Shown here: piece by piece, positions 8,062 to 16,958 of the stretch
Position numbering within the stretch: the stretch's first letter is position 1
Layout of the letters: every line of letters starts with the position of its first letter
The notes under the pieces: model-generated
What the model saw: only the letters and a program-made list of their open reading frames with translations
Databases searched by the model: none
Told to the model about the DNA's origin: nothing
Assembly: GCF_014384995.1 (NCBI RefSeq)
Contig: NZ_JACRSY010000015.1
Span: forward strand, 26,507 to 90,506
DNA: 64,000 nt
Source of the DNA: Zhenhengia yiwuensis
Lineage (GTDB): Bacteria > Bacillota > Clostridia > Lachnospirales > Cellulosilyticaceae
Reading direction: 5' to 3'
Made by a program: the position numbers and the translations under genes

Positions 8062-8216
8062 AATCGTTGCCTTAAAATGCATTTAGGTTCTCCAATAGGT
8101 GGACACATTGCAGTTGCTTCAAGCTTCGTCATTGTGTCACATGGATGACATATATCACAAACACCTGCATTAGGTGCTTTGAAAAATCTTGTGTCTGTAT
8201 TTGAACATTTGCTCAT
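8058..8216 (-). CDS. Cys-rich micro-protein, 52 aa, probable prophage target
   Basis: A 52-residue gene on the opposite strand to the integrase, with AGGAGG eight bases before its ATG at 8216. The peptide starts MSKCSNTDTRFFKAPNAGVC and contains six cysteines, four near the N-terminal half (CxxxxxxxxxxxxxxxCDICHPC) and two in CPP and KC near the end, a metal-binding look. Its stop overlaps the integrase stop region, so its last few codons probably come from the prophage. I do not recognise the family. Integration here would have replaced the natural C-terminus. Confidence 0.7.
   Translation of the reverse strand: MSKCSNTDTRFFKAPNAGVCDICHPCDTMTKLEATAMCPPIGEPKCILRQRF
8062..8105. other. probable attachment site of prophage A
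   Basis: Serine integrase genes usually end within about 100 bases of the crossover site. Here the integrase stop at 8061 is followed at once by the 3' end of a chromosomal Cys-rich micro-gene, so the attachment junction must lie within or close to this stretch. The other prophage end is outside the window, so the core dinucleotide and exact boundary cannot be given. Confidence 0.4.
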
Positions 8217-8372
8217 AATTCCAAACCTCCTACATGTTTGCTAAGGTGGGTCATAAAAATGTCGTTTTCAATACTATAATATGGAAAATCTATGAGGATG
8301 GTGACATTTATGTATAATTTAATTTTAAAATCAATATGATGGTATAAAGTACTTCTATAGGGAGGTTCCTTT

Positions 8373-9605
8373 ATGCCTTTTTTATTTCGTACATCTACAC
8401 GCTTCATCATTGTAGATGAAAAACCTAGACAAGGAATTTTTTATCAAATTTATGACAAAGAGGGTTTCTTACGCCCTGCACTTATTCATCCTAGCAGTGC
8501 ATTAACTTATAGTGCTACACTAGATCATCATGATAATCTTCACGTAGTTGTCCAAAATACAAATCATCAGACTGCCTACTATCATTCCTTTGAAACTTCA
8601 CCTACTAAACGTACTGTTTTAGAAGATACTAAAAATATGTATCAATTTGAAAATATGTCTATTCAAATACTTGGTGAAACGCCACACCTTTTCTATACTG
8701 TTATACATCCTAATGGAAATGGACGTTCTCTTGTCCATCAATCTTTAAATGCAGCCTCTCCTATGGCTACACATCTTATTACAAATTTACCTTTAAATTG
8801 TCAACTTTCCTATTATGTAGTGGAGGATACTCTCTATATTCTATACCCACTCTATGAAGAAGGTTACACCTTAAATTGTCTCACCTTCACGGAAAATGCT
8901 TATGATTCTAGAACTTTAGTTCGTTCTAATATTCCTATTAGTGATTGGAATGTGTGTTTACATGGTCAAAAACTATATGTTTTATTTACAACAGATACCT
9001 ATGGACATCCTGCCTTTCACCTGCTAGATACTTTAACACTTAAAGATCTAGCTCTGCCACTTCCTGTAACTGCTACTTCACCTTCTCTCCTTAGCTATCT
9101 AGATTGTCTCTGGATTCACTATAAAGATGGTGATAAACTTTATACACTCTTTGGTTTGCCTGAGCAAGAAATGTTTAGTATACCCGTTATAAGTAGTCTT
9201 CAACTCCCTGCTACACTCTATGACTATTACAGCCTTGACCATAATAGTTTTAATGCTTCTAAAGTATATGCTAATTTAATGAGTACACTTAGACTAGCTA
9301 CACTTTCTTCTATTGATATAAAAGAAATTCATCCTGACTTATCCCCTAATCTTGAACTTTCTTTGCTACTAGAAGGGCTCTCCTTAGTGAGTCGCTCTCC
9401 CGCACCATCTCGAACCTCTACACCTATGCCAACTCCGCCCCCTCTATCTACTATACCTCCTATCCCTACTGCACCAACAACCTCTATGCCTACACCAAGT
9501 AGCAGTCCTCTTTCACCACCTGCACCTGCTGCCGTTCCAACTGTACGCTCTGTGGCACAGGCAGCTAAAGATTTTATGCAAGAAGGTAATTTTTTTGAAC
9601 CTTAA
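8373..9605 (+). CDS. hypothetical beta-rich protein with Pro-rich tail, 410 aa
   Basis: 410 residues with ATG at 8373 behind GGGAGG. Residues 1-270 are made of repeated short strands separated by about 45 residues, with motifs such as DHHDNLHVVVQ, GETPHLFYT, VVEDTLYILYPLYEEG, GQKLYVLFTTD and YLDCLWIHYKDGDKLY, which look like blades of a beta-propeller. Residues 340-395 form a Pro/Thr/Ser-rich low-complexity linker (PTPPPLSTIPPIPTAP) and a short helix ends the protein. There is no signal peptide or membrane segment. Monocistronic with a terminator directly after it. Not recognised; a cytoplasmic propeller-like protein is an inference. Confidence 0.75.
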   Translation: MPFLFRTSTRFIIVDEKPRQGIFYQIYDKEGFLRPALIHPSSALTYSATLDHHDNLHVVVQNTNHQTAYYHSFETSPTKRTVLEDTKNMYQFENMSIQILGETPHLFYTVIHPNGNGRSLVHQSLNAASPMATHLITNLPLNCQLSYYVVEDTLYILYPLYEEGYTLNCLTFTENAYDSRTLVRSNIPISDWNVCLHGQKLYVLFTTDTYGHPAFHLLDTLTLKDLALPLPVTATSPSLLSYLDCLWIHYKDGDKLYTLFGLPEQEMFSIPVISSLQLPATLYDYYSLDHNSFNASKVYANLMSTLRLATLSSIDIKEIHPDLSPNLELSLLLEGLSLVSRSPAPSRTSTPMPTPPPLSTIPPIPTAPTTSMPTPSSSPLSPPAPAAVPTVRSVAQAAKDFMQEGNFFEP

Positions 9606-9616
9606 AAGAAGCTACA

Positions 9617-9652
9617 AAAAAGGGACCATTGCTCATGCAACAGTCCCTTTTT
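9617..9652. terminator. bidirectional intrinsic terminator
   Basis: AAAAAGGGAC pairs with GTCCCTTTTT around an inner TTGC/GCAA stem, with A and T runs on both sides. It separates the convergent genes ending at 9605 (plus) and 9656 (minus). Confidence 0.85.
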
Positions 9653-9655
9653 ATT

Positions 9656-10048
9656 TTATTCGATCACTTTTTTAGCTGTAGGAAGCATCTTAGCGTATTT
9701 ATTATACTTCTCTCCATACTTAATCATCCCAAAAGTAAGTGCCATAAGTCCTAGCCCTAGTGCAATAGCAATACCCTCTGAAAATTTATAACCAATCCCT
9801 ACTCCTAGGATAAGGCCAATAAGTGGTAGCCCATACATAATAAAAGTTGCCTTCATAAAGGAATGCTGCTCTACATCTACTTCTACCTGGTCACCAACTT
9901 GACTTTTACATCCATTGACACATTTTAGCGTGCACTTTTTAACTTCACCTAACACTTCACAGGCATGACACTCACCACACATGTCCTGTCGTTCTATAGA
10001 CACAATGACATAGTCTTCCTCTACCTTCTCTACTGTTCCAATAGGCAT
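9656..10048 (-). CDS. RseC/MucC-family SoxR-reducing-type protein
   Basis: 130 residues. The N-terminal half carries cysteine clusters (CGECHACE, then CTLKCVNGC) in a small beta domain, followed by two membrane helices at about 70-90 and 92-110 and a basic cytoplasmic tail, the RseC/MucC family layout. Members occur beside Rnf or other electron-transfer genes and in the SoxR-reducing system; the precise role here is not shown. AGGAGG precedes the ATG, and this ATG overlaps the stop of the upstream membrane-protein gene by one base (TGATG), so the pair is one operon. A TTG just upstream is a less likely start. Confidence 0.8.
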   Translation of the reverse strand: MPIGTVEKVEEDYVIVSIERQDMCGECHACEVLGEVKKCTLKCVNGCKSQVGDQVEVDVEQHSFMKATFIMYGLPLIGLILGVGIGYKFSEGIAIALGLGLMALTFGMIKYGEKYNKYAKMLPTAKKVIE

Positions 10049-10707
10049 CAATCTTCCTCCTCATCAGAACGCTCTTTAGGTTTTATAAAGCTTCTTACAA
10101 TAAGTATAAGACCAATAAGAACAACTGCAATAGCTGTAAAGTTAAATAAAATTAATCTTGATACTTCACCAAGCCCCAGTGTAATCATAATAATTCCTAT
10201 AATACCTAATACAAGGGATGGTATACCTGACCACGCCTCCCGATCATAAAGGAAAATAACTAGAAAGCCTAAAGCTGTAAAGATAAAGCCCATGCCTACA
10301 ATCATAGAAAAACCATTTAACACATCTGCTGTAATAAGCAGTATGAAAATTCCCCATGATGTAAGGAGTGCACCTGGCACTAAATAAGCAAGAAATTTCT
10401 TTGCTATAAAAGCTACCATAAACATAAGTCCAGGTATTAAAAATACACCTGCTAAATAGTTCCATCCAATAAGCCATTTATCTAAAATAAGTAGTAATCC
10501 GTTAAAAATAAAGAAACTCGAAATCATAAGTACATAAAACTTTTTGTTCCTTAAATAAGCTACAAAAATAACAGTACCTATAATTAAATTAATATACTGA
10601 CTAAAGAGTTCCCCAGGTAATAATCCATTTAAATCTAAGAAACATACAATACCGCCTAATACTAAAAGTAGTCCAATATAAAGCCCTATATTACTTTCTT
10701 TCCTCAT
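10048..10707 (-). CDS. multi-pass membrane protein (LiaI/DUF5668-like)
   Basis: 219 residues with about eight closely packed hydrophobic helices from residue 8 to 208 and a short acidic C-terminal tail (SDEEED). The first pair of helices, GLYIGLLLVLGGIVCFLDL and YINLIIGTVIFVAYL, resembles the TM pairs of LiaI/DUF5668-like envelope-stress proteins. It is translationally coupled to the RseC-like gene. AAAGGAG precedes the ATG. Function unknown; a membrane partner for the RseC-like protein is a reasonable inference. Confidence 0.75.
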   Translation of the reverse strand: MRKESNIGLYIGLLLVLGGIVCFLDLNGLLPGELFSQYINLIIGTVIFVAYLRNKKFYVLMISSFFIFNGLLLILDKWLIGWNYLAGVFLIPGLMFMVAFIAKKFLAYLVPGALLTSWGIFILLITADVLNGFSMIVGMGFIFTALGFLVIFLYDREAWSGIPSLVLGIIGIIMITLGLGEVSRLILFNFTAIAVVLIGLILIVRSFIKPKERSDEEED

Positions 10708-10790
10708 GGTCTTACTCCTTTCTTTCCCACACTTTGTGAGAATATTCTCTCTACATCATTATATAGTAAGTAGAACTTAATCACAATAGC

Positions 10791-12134
10791 CTAAACTAAA
10801 GCCTTGCCTCTCCACTTGCCTTGTTTCCATCTTCTATAAACAAGTACACCTCTTAAAAGTTCGTCCATTGCCATGGCCATCCATACACCTACTAACCCCA
10901 TGCCTAGTATAATGCCAAATATGTAAGAAAGTAATGCAGCTACCCCCCACATCGAAATAATACCAATTGTAACAGGATATTTAATATCTCCTGCCGCATG
11001 CATGGAGCGAATAATAACAAGATTAAACGTTCTACCTAGTTCTAAGAAAATCTCAATAAACATAATCTGCTTACCTAGTGCAATCATGACAGGGTCATTT
11101 GTAAACCAACTAAAAATAAAATCACTGCATAGAAATACAATAACTGACATAATCAGAGATACAAGAACTGTAGGCTTAAGGGTCTTCATAACCAATTCGT
11201 CTGCATCATCAATATCGCCTGCTCCTACTAAATGCCCTACAATAATCTGAGTCGCTGTAGAAATAGCCGAAGCATAAACAAAAGAGAAGTTTGCAATCAT
11301 ATTACTATAAACACGTGTTGCAATCACATAGGTTCCCATACGATTTACACAGGATAAAATCCACATCTGTGCCACATTATAAGAAATAGACTCTCCTGCT
11401 GAAGGTAATCCTATTCTTAAAAGGGATTTGAATGTCTCTTTTGGAAATGGCCTTAAATACTTTAAGCTAATTTTCGCATTTAATTTCTTATTAAAGATAA
11501 TCATTACTACAATTAAGCCAATTAACCTACTGATTACACTTGATAAAGCCACACCTGTTACACCTAATTTTGGAATGCCTAATAAACCATTTAAGAAGAT
11601 AAAGTTTCCTATAATATTAATAAAGTTAATAACAAAAGAAATAATCATAGTCTGCTTCATTAAGCCATTGCTTCTGAAAATAGCAGAATAGGACATAAAC
11701 ACACCTTGTAAAAAGATGAGTCCCCCAACAATAACCATATAAATCGTCGCATCGCTATAAAGCTCTAGTGGCATACCCATCATTTTAAACATAGGCTTGT
11801 GCCCAAATACCATTAAAGCACCTAAGATCATACTAAAGAAAAGATTTGTATATGTAGCAAGAGAATAGACCTCCGATACTTTTTCCTGATTATTAGAGCC
11901 TAAATATTGCGATACCATAATAGTCGTTGCCATTGTAATAATATTAAATGTAATCAGTAGCAGATTCATAATCTGATTCACATTTCCAATAGCTGCTACA
12001 GCATTTTGTGAATATCTACTAATCATCATTTGGTCTACATTACCTATAAGCATTTGTAGCAATAATTCTACTAAAATAGGCCATGTAAGTAAAAATAATG
12101 ATGTATTCTTGTTAATTCTATCGTGCTGACTCAT
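10791..12134 (-). CDS. MATE family efflux transporter
   Basis: 447 residues and about twelve membrane helices in two similar halves, the normal size for the family. Characteristic segments are LLTWPILVELLLQMLIGNVDQMMI near the start, shown here only in part, and GLPSAGESISYNVAQ at the start of the second half. MATE proteins export cationic compounds in exchange for Na+ or H+. GAGGAGG precedes the ATG. It is a single-gene unit; a TATAAT lies upstream near 12160-12175 without a convincing -35. Confidence 0.92.
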   Translation of the reverse strand: MSQHDRINKNTSLFLLTWPILVELLLQMLIGNVDQMMISRYSQNAVAAIGNVNQIMNLLLITFNIITMATTIMVSQYLGSNNQEKVSEVYSLATYTNLFFSMILGALMVFGHKPMFKMMGMPLELYSDATIYMVIVGGLIFLQGVFMSYSAIFRSNGLMKQTMIISFVINFINIIGNFIFLNGLLGIPKLGVTGVALSSVISRLIGLIVVMIIFNKKLNAKISLKYLRPFPKETFKSLLRIGLPSAGESISYNVAQMWILSCVNRMGTYVIATRVYSNMIANFSFVYASAISTATQIIVGHLVGAGDIDDADELVMKTLKPTVLVSLIMSVIVFLCSDFIFSWFTNDPVMIALGKQIMFIEIFLELGRTFNLVIIRSMHAAGDIKYPVTIGIISMWGVAALLSYIFGIILGMGLVGVWMAMAMDELLRGVLVYRRWKQGKWRGKALV

Positions 12135-12226
12135 GTTACCTCCTCATATATGCATTAAAACCGTATTATTATATCAGCTTCCCTTCTGAACTTCTACTCT
12201 TTTTATCTATTTTAATTTCTTCGGTT

Positions 12227-12265
12227 AGGATGTGCTAAGAATTTTTGAACTTTTCTTAACATCCT
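12227..12265. promoter_or_regulatory. inverted repeat upstream of the oadB promoter
   Basis: AGGATGTGCTAAGAA at 12227-12241 is repeated inverted as TTCTTAACATCCT at 12253-12265, a 13-bp stem with a two-base bulge. It abuts the -35 of the oadB promoter, so it could be a regulator binding site; it has no following T run that would suit a terminator. Confidence 0.45.
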
Positions 12266-12294
12266 TTGACATGCTATATGTTCCATTCTAATAT
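12266..12294 (+). promoter_or_regulatory. oadB promoter
   Basis: TTGACA at 12266-12271, 17-base spacer, TAATAT at 12289-12294, about 45 bases before the ATG. This is a near-consensus vegetative promoter. Confidence 0.75.
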
Positions 12295-12340
12295 ACATAT
12301 TATATATAATTTTATTTTTCTACATAGGCAGGTGTTAAAT

Positions 12341-13462
12341 ATGGAAATTTTGTTAGAAAGCTTCCAACAACTTACTCCTAGTCACATCTTTATGCTACTT
12401 ATCGGTTTTCTACTTATCTACCTCGCTATTGCTAAACAATATGAACCTACACTTCTCTTACCTATGGGATTTGGCGTCATCTTAGTAAACATTCCTCTAT
12501 CGGGTGCTATTAGCCAACTTTCAGAAGGCAGTGTTGTTCAAGGCATACTGGACCTCCTCTTTAATGCAGGTATTGCAACAGAACTTTTCCCACTTCTTAT
12601 CTTTATAGGGATAGGCGCTATGATTGACTTTGGGCCGCTACTTGAGAGACCTTCTATGCTATTTCTTGGAGCTGCCGCTCAATTTGGTATCTTCTTCACC
12701 CTTATCCTTTCACTTTGCTGTGGTTTTTCTTTACAAGAAGCTGCTTCTATCGGTATTATCGGTGCTGCTGATGGCCCAACTTCTATCTTTGTAGCAAGTC
12801 AGCTTTCACCTTCTCTTTTAGGTCCTATTTCTGTTGCTGCCTACTCCTACATGGCCCTTGTACCGCTTATTCAGCCTATGGCTATTAAATGGGTCACAAC
12901 AAAAAAAGAACGTTGTATACATATGACTTACACTTCTAAGCCTGTTTCAAGAAAGGCTAAACTTCTTTTCCCTATAGTGGTTACTTTAGTCTCTGGCTTT
13001 ATTGCACCACATTCTATTCCACTTATTGGTTTCCTTATGTTTGGCAACTTATTACGTGAAAGTGGTGTGGTTAACCGCCTAAGTGAAACGGCTCAAAATG
13101 AACTCGTTAATATTGTCACCATTCTTTTAGGACTTTCTATCGCTTCTACTATGAAGGCTGACACCTTTTTAACCCCTAGTACTATTCTTATCATTGGTAT
13201 GGGACTTATCGCCTTTATCTTTGATACTATAGGTGGTGTGCTTTTCGTTAAAGTGATTAACTTGTTTAGAAAAGAAAAAATCAATCCTATGGTAGGTGCT
13301 GCTGGTATTTCTGCCTTCCCTATGTCTGCACGTACTATTCAAAAACTCGCTAAAGAAGAAGATCCACATAACTTTATTCTTATGCAAGCTGTAGGCGCTA
13401 ATGTAGCTGGTCAGGTAGCTTCTGTTATTGCAGGAGGTCTCATATTAGCACTTTTACTCTGA
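12341..13462 (+). CDS. oadB: sodium-pumping decarboxylase beta subunit, OadB/GcdB type
   Basis: 373 residues, almost entirely membrane helices, matching the family length. The family signature GIIGAADGPTSIFVA is present in the middle, along with GIATELFPLLIFIGIGAMID near the start and VGAAGISAFPMSARTIQK near the end. The beta subunit carries the Na+ channel that couples decarboxylation of a biotin-bound carboxyl group to Na+ export. The ATG at 12341 has AGGCAGGTG upstream; the reading frame extends to 12266 but that stretch contains the promoter. No biotin carrier or carboxyltransferase gene is near, so the other subunits must be elsewhere. Which substrate it serves is unknown. Confidence 0.88.
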   Translation: MEILLESFQQLTPSHIFMLLIGFLLIYLAIAKQYEPTLLLPMGFGVILVNIPLSGAISQLSEGSVVQGILDLLFNAGIATELFPLLIFIGIGAMIDFGPLLERPSMLFLGAAAQFGIFFTLILSLCCGFSLQEAASIGIIGAADGPTSIFVASQLSPSLLGPISVAAYSYMALVPLIQPMAIKWVTTKKERCIHMTYTSKPVSRKAKLLFPIVVTLVSGFIAPHSIPLIGFLMFGNLLRESGVVNRLSETAQNELVNIVTILLGLSIASTMKADTFLTPSTILIIGMGLIAFIFDTIGGVLFVKVINLFRKEKINPMVGAAGISAFPMSARTIQKLAKEEDPHNFILMQAVGANVAGQVASVIAGGLILALLL

Positions 13463-13496
13463 TAATTTTTATTGCATTCTAAAAGGAGGTATGCAT

Positions 13497-13607
13497 ATGA
13501 TTGAGCAAGGCTTTCTTATTATGTTAAGTGGTATGGGCGGCATCTTTTTAGTAATGGGTATTATTTATATCATTATTAAACTGCTTAATTACTTCGCGAA
13601 GTCTTAA
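13497..13607 (+). CDS. 36-residue OadG-like gamma peptide
   Basis: Encoded right after oadB with a perfect AGGAGG eight bases before the ATG. It starts MIEQGFLIMLSGMGGIFLVM and consists of one long membrane helix with a short basic end (NYFAKS). The layout, IEQGFxxMxxGMGxVFxxL, is the N-terminal membrane segment of decarboxylase gamma subunits (OadG), which are normally about 80-120 residues; here the cytoplasmic tail is missing. It probably stabilises the beta subunit. Confidence 0.75.
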   Translation: MIEQGFLIMLSGMGGIFLVMGIIYIIIKLLNYFAKS

Positions 13608-13635
13608 TAACTTTTAATTGAAAGAGGTATAGGCT

Positions 13636-13697
13636 AAACTAGAAAAAGACCTAGAAGCTCTATCATAATTCATAGCTTCTAGGCCTTTTTCTAGTTT
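13636..13697. terminator. large bidirectional terminator hairpin
   Basis: A 24-base arm at 13636-13659 pairs almost perfectly with 13674-13697 around a 14-base loop, with A and T stretches within the stem ends. It lies between the convergent oadB unit and the deacetylase gene. Confidence 0.85.
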
Positions 13698-14434
13698 TTA
13701 TTTTTAATGCGATAATAAAATTCTTCTGTATTCTGATCAATAGGTTTAAAAGTATAACCTTGATCTTTATAGTATTTGATAATACCAGGTAAGGCATTGT
13801 AGGTATTTTTATTATTGGAGTTACAATGGGCTAAAATAATACGTTTCGTTGTATTACGACTACACTTTTTAGCATTTTGGACAATTTCACCTGGAGACAG
13901 GTTAGGATTCACCCCATCTTCAAGACTGACATTCCAGTCATAGATTCTATAATTTTCTTCATGTAACTTATTAAGAAGGCCTTCACTTAATCTACCTGAA
14001 CTCCCCCCTGGAAATCTAATAATTTTACTATTAACTTCTTCTCCTAATACTTCATTAATTTTTTGAGAAGTTTGTTCCATTTCTTTAATAAAGCTTTCAT
14101 CACTTGAGTAAATAGATTTTAGATTATGGGAATAAGTATGAAGTCCTATACTGTGCCCTTCTTCATAAATACGTTTAAGTACTTGTTCTCTTTGATTAAT
14201 TTCTTTTCCTACAACAAAAAATGTAGCCTTTACATCATGTTCTTTAAGGACATCTAATATTTTTTCTGTAACTTTTCCTGTTGGACCATCATCGAAAGTT
14301 AAATAGACAATTTTTTCTTCTACTGTCTCAGGTGCTCCGTTTTCTAAAGCCTGTACTTTTAATTCATCTACACAGAAGAAAACAATTGTAAAAGCTGCGA
14401 TCATGTACATTAATATATTTAAATATTTTTTCAT
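13691..14434 (-). CDS. polysaccharide deacetylase, NodB family
   Basis: 247 residues from the ATG at 14434, which has GGAGG nine bases upstream. A signal-anchor helix occupies residues 1-24. The NodB domain follows with motif 1 TFDDG (46-50), motif 2 HTYSH (99-103) and motif 3 RFPGGSSGR (about 147), giving the catalytic aspartate and the metal-binding D-H-H triad. Such membrane-anchored enzymes remove N-acetyl groups from peptidoglycan or related glycans outside the cell, often in sporulating Clostridia and Bacilli. Its position next to a surface stalk protein and an LTA-synthase-like gene fits an envelope role. Confidence 0.9.
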   Translation of the reverse strand: MKKYLNILMYMIAAFTIVFFCVDELKVQALENGAPETVEEKIVYLTFDDGPTGKVTEKILDVLKEHDVKATFFVVGKEINQREQVLKRIYEEGHSIGLHTYSHNLKSIYSSDESFIKEMEQTSQKINEVLGEEVNSKIIRFPGGSSGRLSEGLLNKLHEENYRIYDWNVSLEDGVNPNLSPGEIVQNAKKCSRNTTKRIILAHCNSNNKNTYNALPGIIKYYKDQGYTFKPIDQNTEEFYYRIKNKN

Positions 14435-14480
14435 ATGAATGCCTCCTTTGAAGCTTATTATCTGCAAAAAAGCAAAAAAT

Positions 14481-14527
14481 AAAAAGCTATTTTATTGTAT
14501 TTTTTTCCAACAATAAAATAGCTTTTT
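14481..14527 (-). terminator. terminator of the stalk-protein gene
   Basis: AAAAAGCTATTTTATTG pairs with CAATAAAATAGCTTTTT around a 13-base loop, immediately downstream of the gene ending at 14530 and followed by T residues on the minus strand. Confidence 0.85.
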
Positions 14528-14529
14528 TC

Positions 14530-16830
14530 TTATCTCCAGTTGCTTTCAGGAATAAATCCAAATAATACTGGTGCAGATGAACCATTTGGAAGCATATAAG
14601 TTAAAGTTTTTGTTTCTCCTGCTTTAACAACGCCTACAAATGCTCCTCTATTTGAACTTGGGAAATAGCCTACACTTGGCGCAAGATAAGCTTTATCTTG
14701 TTCCCATTTAATTGCACCTTTAAACATATTACCACGAGGATTTAAAATAACTGCTGTATCTTCCTCTGCTGTAATGGTAATGTGATAGTTTATACCAAAG
14801 TTTCCTCTATTCGCTACACTCTCTTGTAAAAGGGCATCATAGCCTGTAACCCATTCATCTTGCCCCTTACCAATTACAAGTTTTGTATTTTCATCCTCAT
14901 CCCTAAGGTCTACAAAAATATTTTTATCTAGTACATCGAAAGTTCCCCTTGGATGAACATCTCTTACTGGCCTTGGCATAAGAGGAATATCTTCTATTTT
15001 GTCATTTTGTCCAAGTAAAGCGACGGTAAAGGTAACAGGACCTTCTAATGCAACATCAAACATGCCTGAAATAGCCTGACCTTTTAACCAGTTTTTGTTT
15101 TGACTGTCATAAATAACAGTACGTGCACCTGGCTGTAAAGTAAGTATTTGACTACTTGTATTATTAAAATAATCTAAAAGAAGTTGTTGGCCTACAAATA
15201 ATACGTCATCTGATGGCCCTTTTGTTGTAAGCTTAGAAATAGTCCCTGTTACAGGTGCTTCTGTACGATTCTCAGCAATGACTACAAGACGTTTTCTATC
15301 CATCTGATTATCTACTGGATCAAAATTATTAATATGATGGAAAAGCACACGTCCCTGCCCTATAAGCGTATCTTCATAAAGGAGCCCTTTCTGACTTACT
15401 ACTTCTGGTGAGTTGCTCATAAACATTGTTCCTTTAGTATCTTCTAAAGAAACAGCATCTGCTTCTTTGTAATTTTGATAGTTAGTCTTTTCAAAGTTAT
15501 CGAGTGTATCTCCAATTTGACCATTTGTAAATTTATCTTCAAATTCTGTTTTAAGTACTTCATCTGTTACGGTTACAGTTGTTTGTGCTTTTTGTGACCA
15601 ATTACCGTAAGCATCTTTAATTTCTAAAGTTACAATATATTCGCCTTCTGTATAAATAGCAGTAGGTTTTGTAAATAAGTAATTGTTTACTGCATCTTTT
15701 GCATCACGGTAAGTCCATTTTTCAGCCACGATGCTTTCCCACTCTTCATTTTCATACTCAAAACTAAATGTAATCGGCTCACCTTGTTTATATTCACGCT
15801 GATCAGCTTCAAACTCTATAACTTCTGGAGCCTCATTTGGCAGAATCATAATAGTCTGGCTTACCCAGTCACTCCATAAGCCTTTCTCATCTCTTACTTT
15901 TAATGAGATTTCGTAATAACCTTGTTTAGGCGTTTTGAAAATCTTATCAAGTGAAGCTGCTGTTTTAGATGGATCACCATCTATCATCCATAATGTTTCC
16001 TTAATAAAATGCCCATCTGGGTCAAAGCTCATATCTTGTGCTTGTACGGTTTGACCTGCTATGTAACTTTCCTCTAAAAATTCAAAAGCTGCAACTGGTG
16101 GTGTATTTGGCACTACAATTGGCTTTTCAATCTGTATAGTACGTGTAGCCTCATCATACTCAATCAGTAGTTCGAACTGCTCTGACATAAAACGTACTGG
16201 CAAAAGAGTTGTCCCATTTTCCACAATTGGCATAGCATCTACTACGATTTCCTCACCATTTATCCAGGCTTTTGGCTCTGTCGTAGATAAAACAACAATT
16301 TTACCATCTTTCTCTACTGTAATCTGTCTGGTCTCTTGATTCCAGTCTACTTTTGCTTCTAAAATTTCTTCACCTACAAATCTTAACGGTAAATAGGTAC
16401 GTCCTGCTACAACTTTAGGTGCTAAAAGCAATTCTTTTACTTCTCCATAAAGAAAGACCGTTGTACTATCTAATGTTAATACAACTTTATCCTCATCAAT
16501 AACGGGTAGCTCTACTTCTGGTTGTTCCCCATCTATCGTCCCATCCTCTGGCAACAACTCGTCTGTTCCATCACCTGCTTCTGGTACTTGTTCTTCTAAT
16601 GCACCCTCTTCTTGTGGTGGCACCTGTTCATCCTGCTCCAACAATTCATCACTCGGTAGCTGCGGCACCTGGGTATTTTCCTCTACTCCTTCTTCATTTG
16701 TTGGATTATCGCCTTCTGGATTACCTTCTTGACCTAATATAATGCCTGTATTTTCGCCTTCATCAGCCAATATAGAAATTGGGCTCAAAAAAAGTGTGCT
16801 AGCCATGAATAATGTCCATATTTTTCGCAT
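14530..16830 (-). CDS. secreted stalk-domain and PKD-like surface protein
   Basis: 766 residues. A signal peptide (1-22) is followed by a Glu/Pro-rich linker (about 25-110) and then a copper-amine-oxidase-N-like stalk domain (about 112-240) with the repeated APKVVAGRTYLPLRFVGEE and MPIVENGTTLLPVRFMSEQ patterns, each followed by a VDWNQETRQITV-like strand. Two PKD-like modules follow (about 245-430, PPVAAFEFLEESYIAGQ and APEVIEFEADQREYKQG), and a large unrecognised beta-rich C-terminal region ends in FGFIPESNW. This is a typical clostridial envelope protein; binding partner unknown. AAGGAGG precedes the ATG and a terminator follows. Confidence 0.8.
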   Translation of the reverse strand: MRKIWTLFMASTLFLSPISILADEGENTGIILGQEGNPEGDNPTNEEGVEENTQVPQLPSDELLEQDEQVPPQEEGALEEQVPEAGDGTDELLPEDGTIDGEQPEVELPVIDEDKVVLTLDSTTVFLYGEVKELLLAPKVVAGRTYLPLRFVGEEILEAKVDWNQETRQITVEKDGKIVVLSTTEPKAWINGEEIVVDAMPIVENGTTLLPVRFMSEQFELLIEYDEATRTIQIEKPIVVPNTPPVAAFEFLEESYIAGQTVQAQDMSFDPDGHFIKETLWMIDGDPSKTAASLDKIFKTPKQGYYEISLKVRDEKGLWSDWVSQTIMILPNEAPEVIEFEADQREYKQGEPITFSFEYENEEWESIVAEKWTYRDAKDAVNNYLFTKPTAIYTEGEYIVTLEIKDAYGNWSQKAQTTVTVTDEVLKTEFEDKFTNGQIGDTLDNFEKTNYQNYKEADAVSLEDTKGTMFMSNSPEVVSQKGLLYEDTLIGQGRVLFHHINNFDPVDNQMDRKRLVVIAENRTEAPVTGTISKLTTKGPSDDVLFVGQQLLLDYFNNTSSQILTLQPGARTVIYDSQNKNWLKGQAISGMFDVALEGPVTFTVALLGQNDKIEDIPLMPRPVRDVHPRGTFDVLDKNIFVDLRDEDENTKLVIGKGQDEWVTGYDALLQESVANRGNFGINYHITITAEEDTAVILNPRGNMFKGAIKWEQDKAYLAPSVGYFPSSNRGAFVGVVKAGETKTLTYMLPNGSSAPVLFGFIPESNWR

Positions 16831-16958
16831 CTTTTACCCTCCTTAAGCTGCTACTTCATTTCGTCTTTTCGAACATTTATCATTTTAACACACTTTTAAC
16901 AATTTATAAGATAGTTTTATGGAATGTTATCAAATATTAACATTCCTTTCATATTTAA

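Noticed and set aside
13093..13387. Minus-strand frames opposite oadB
   Set aside because: The plus-strand gene carries complete family motifs; the opposite frames show none.
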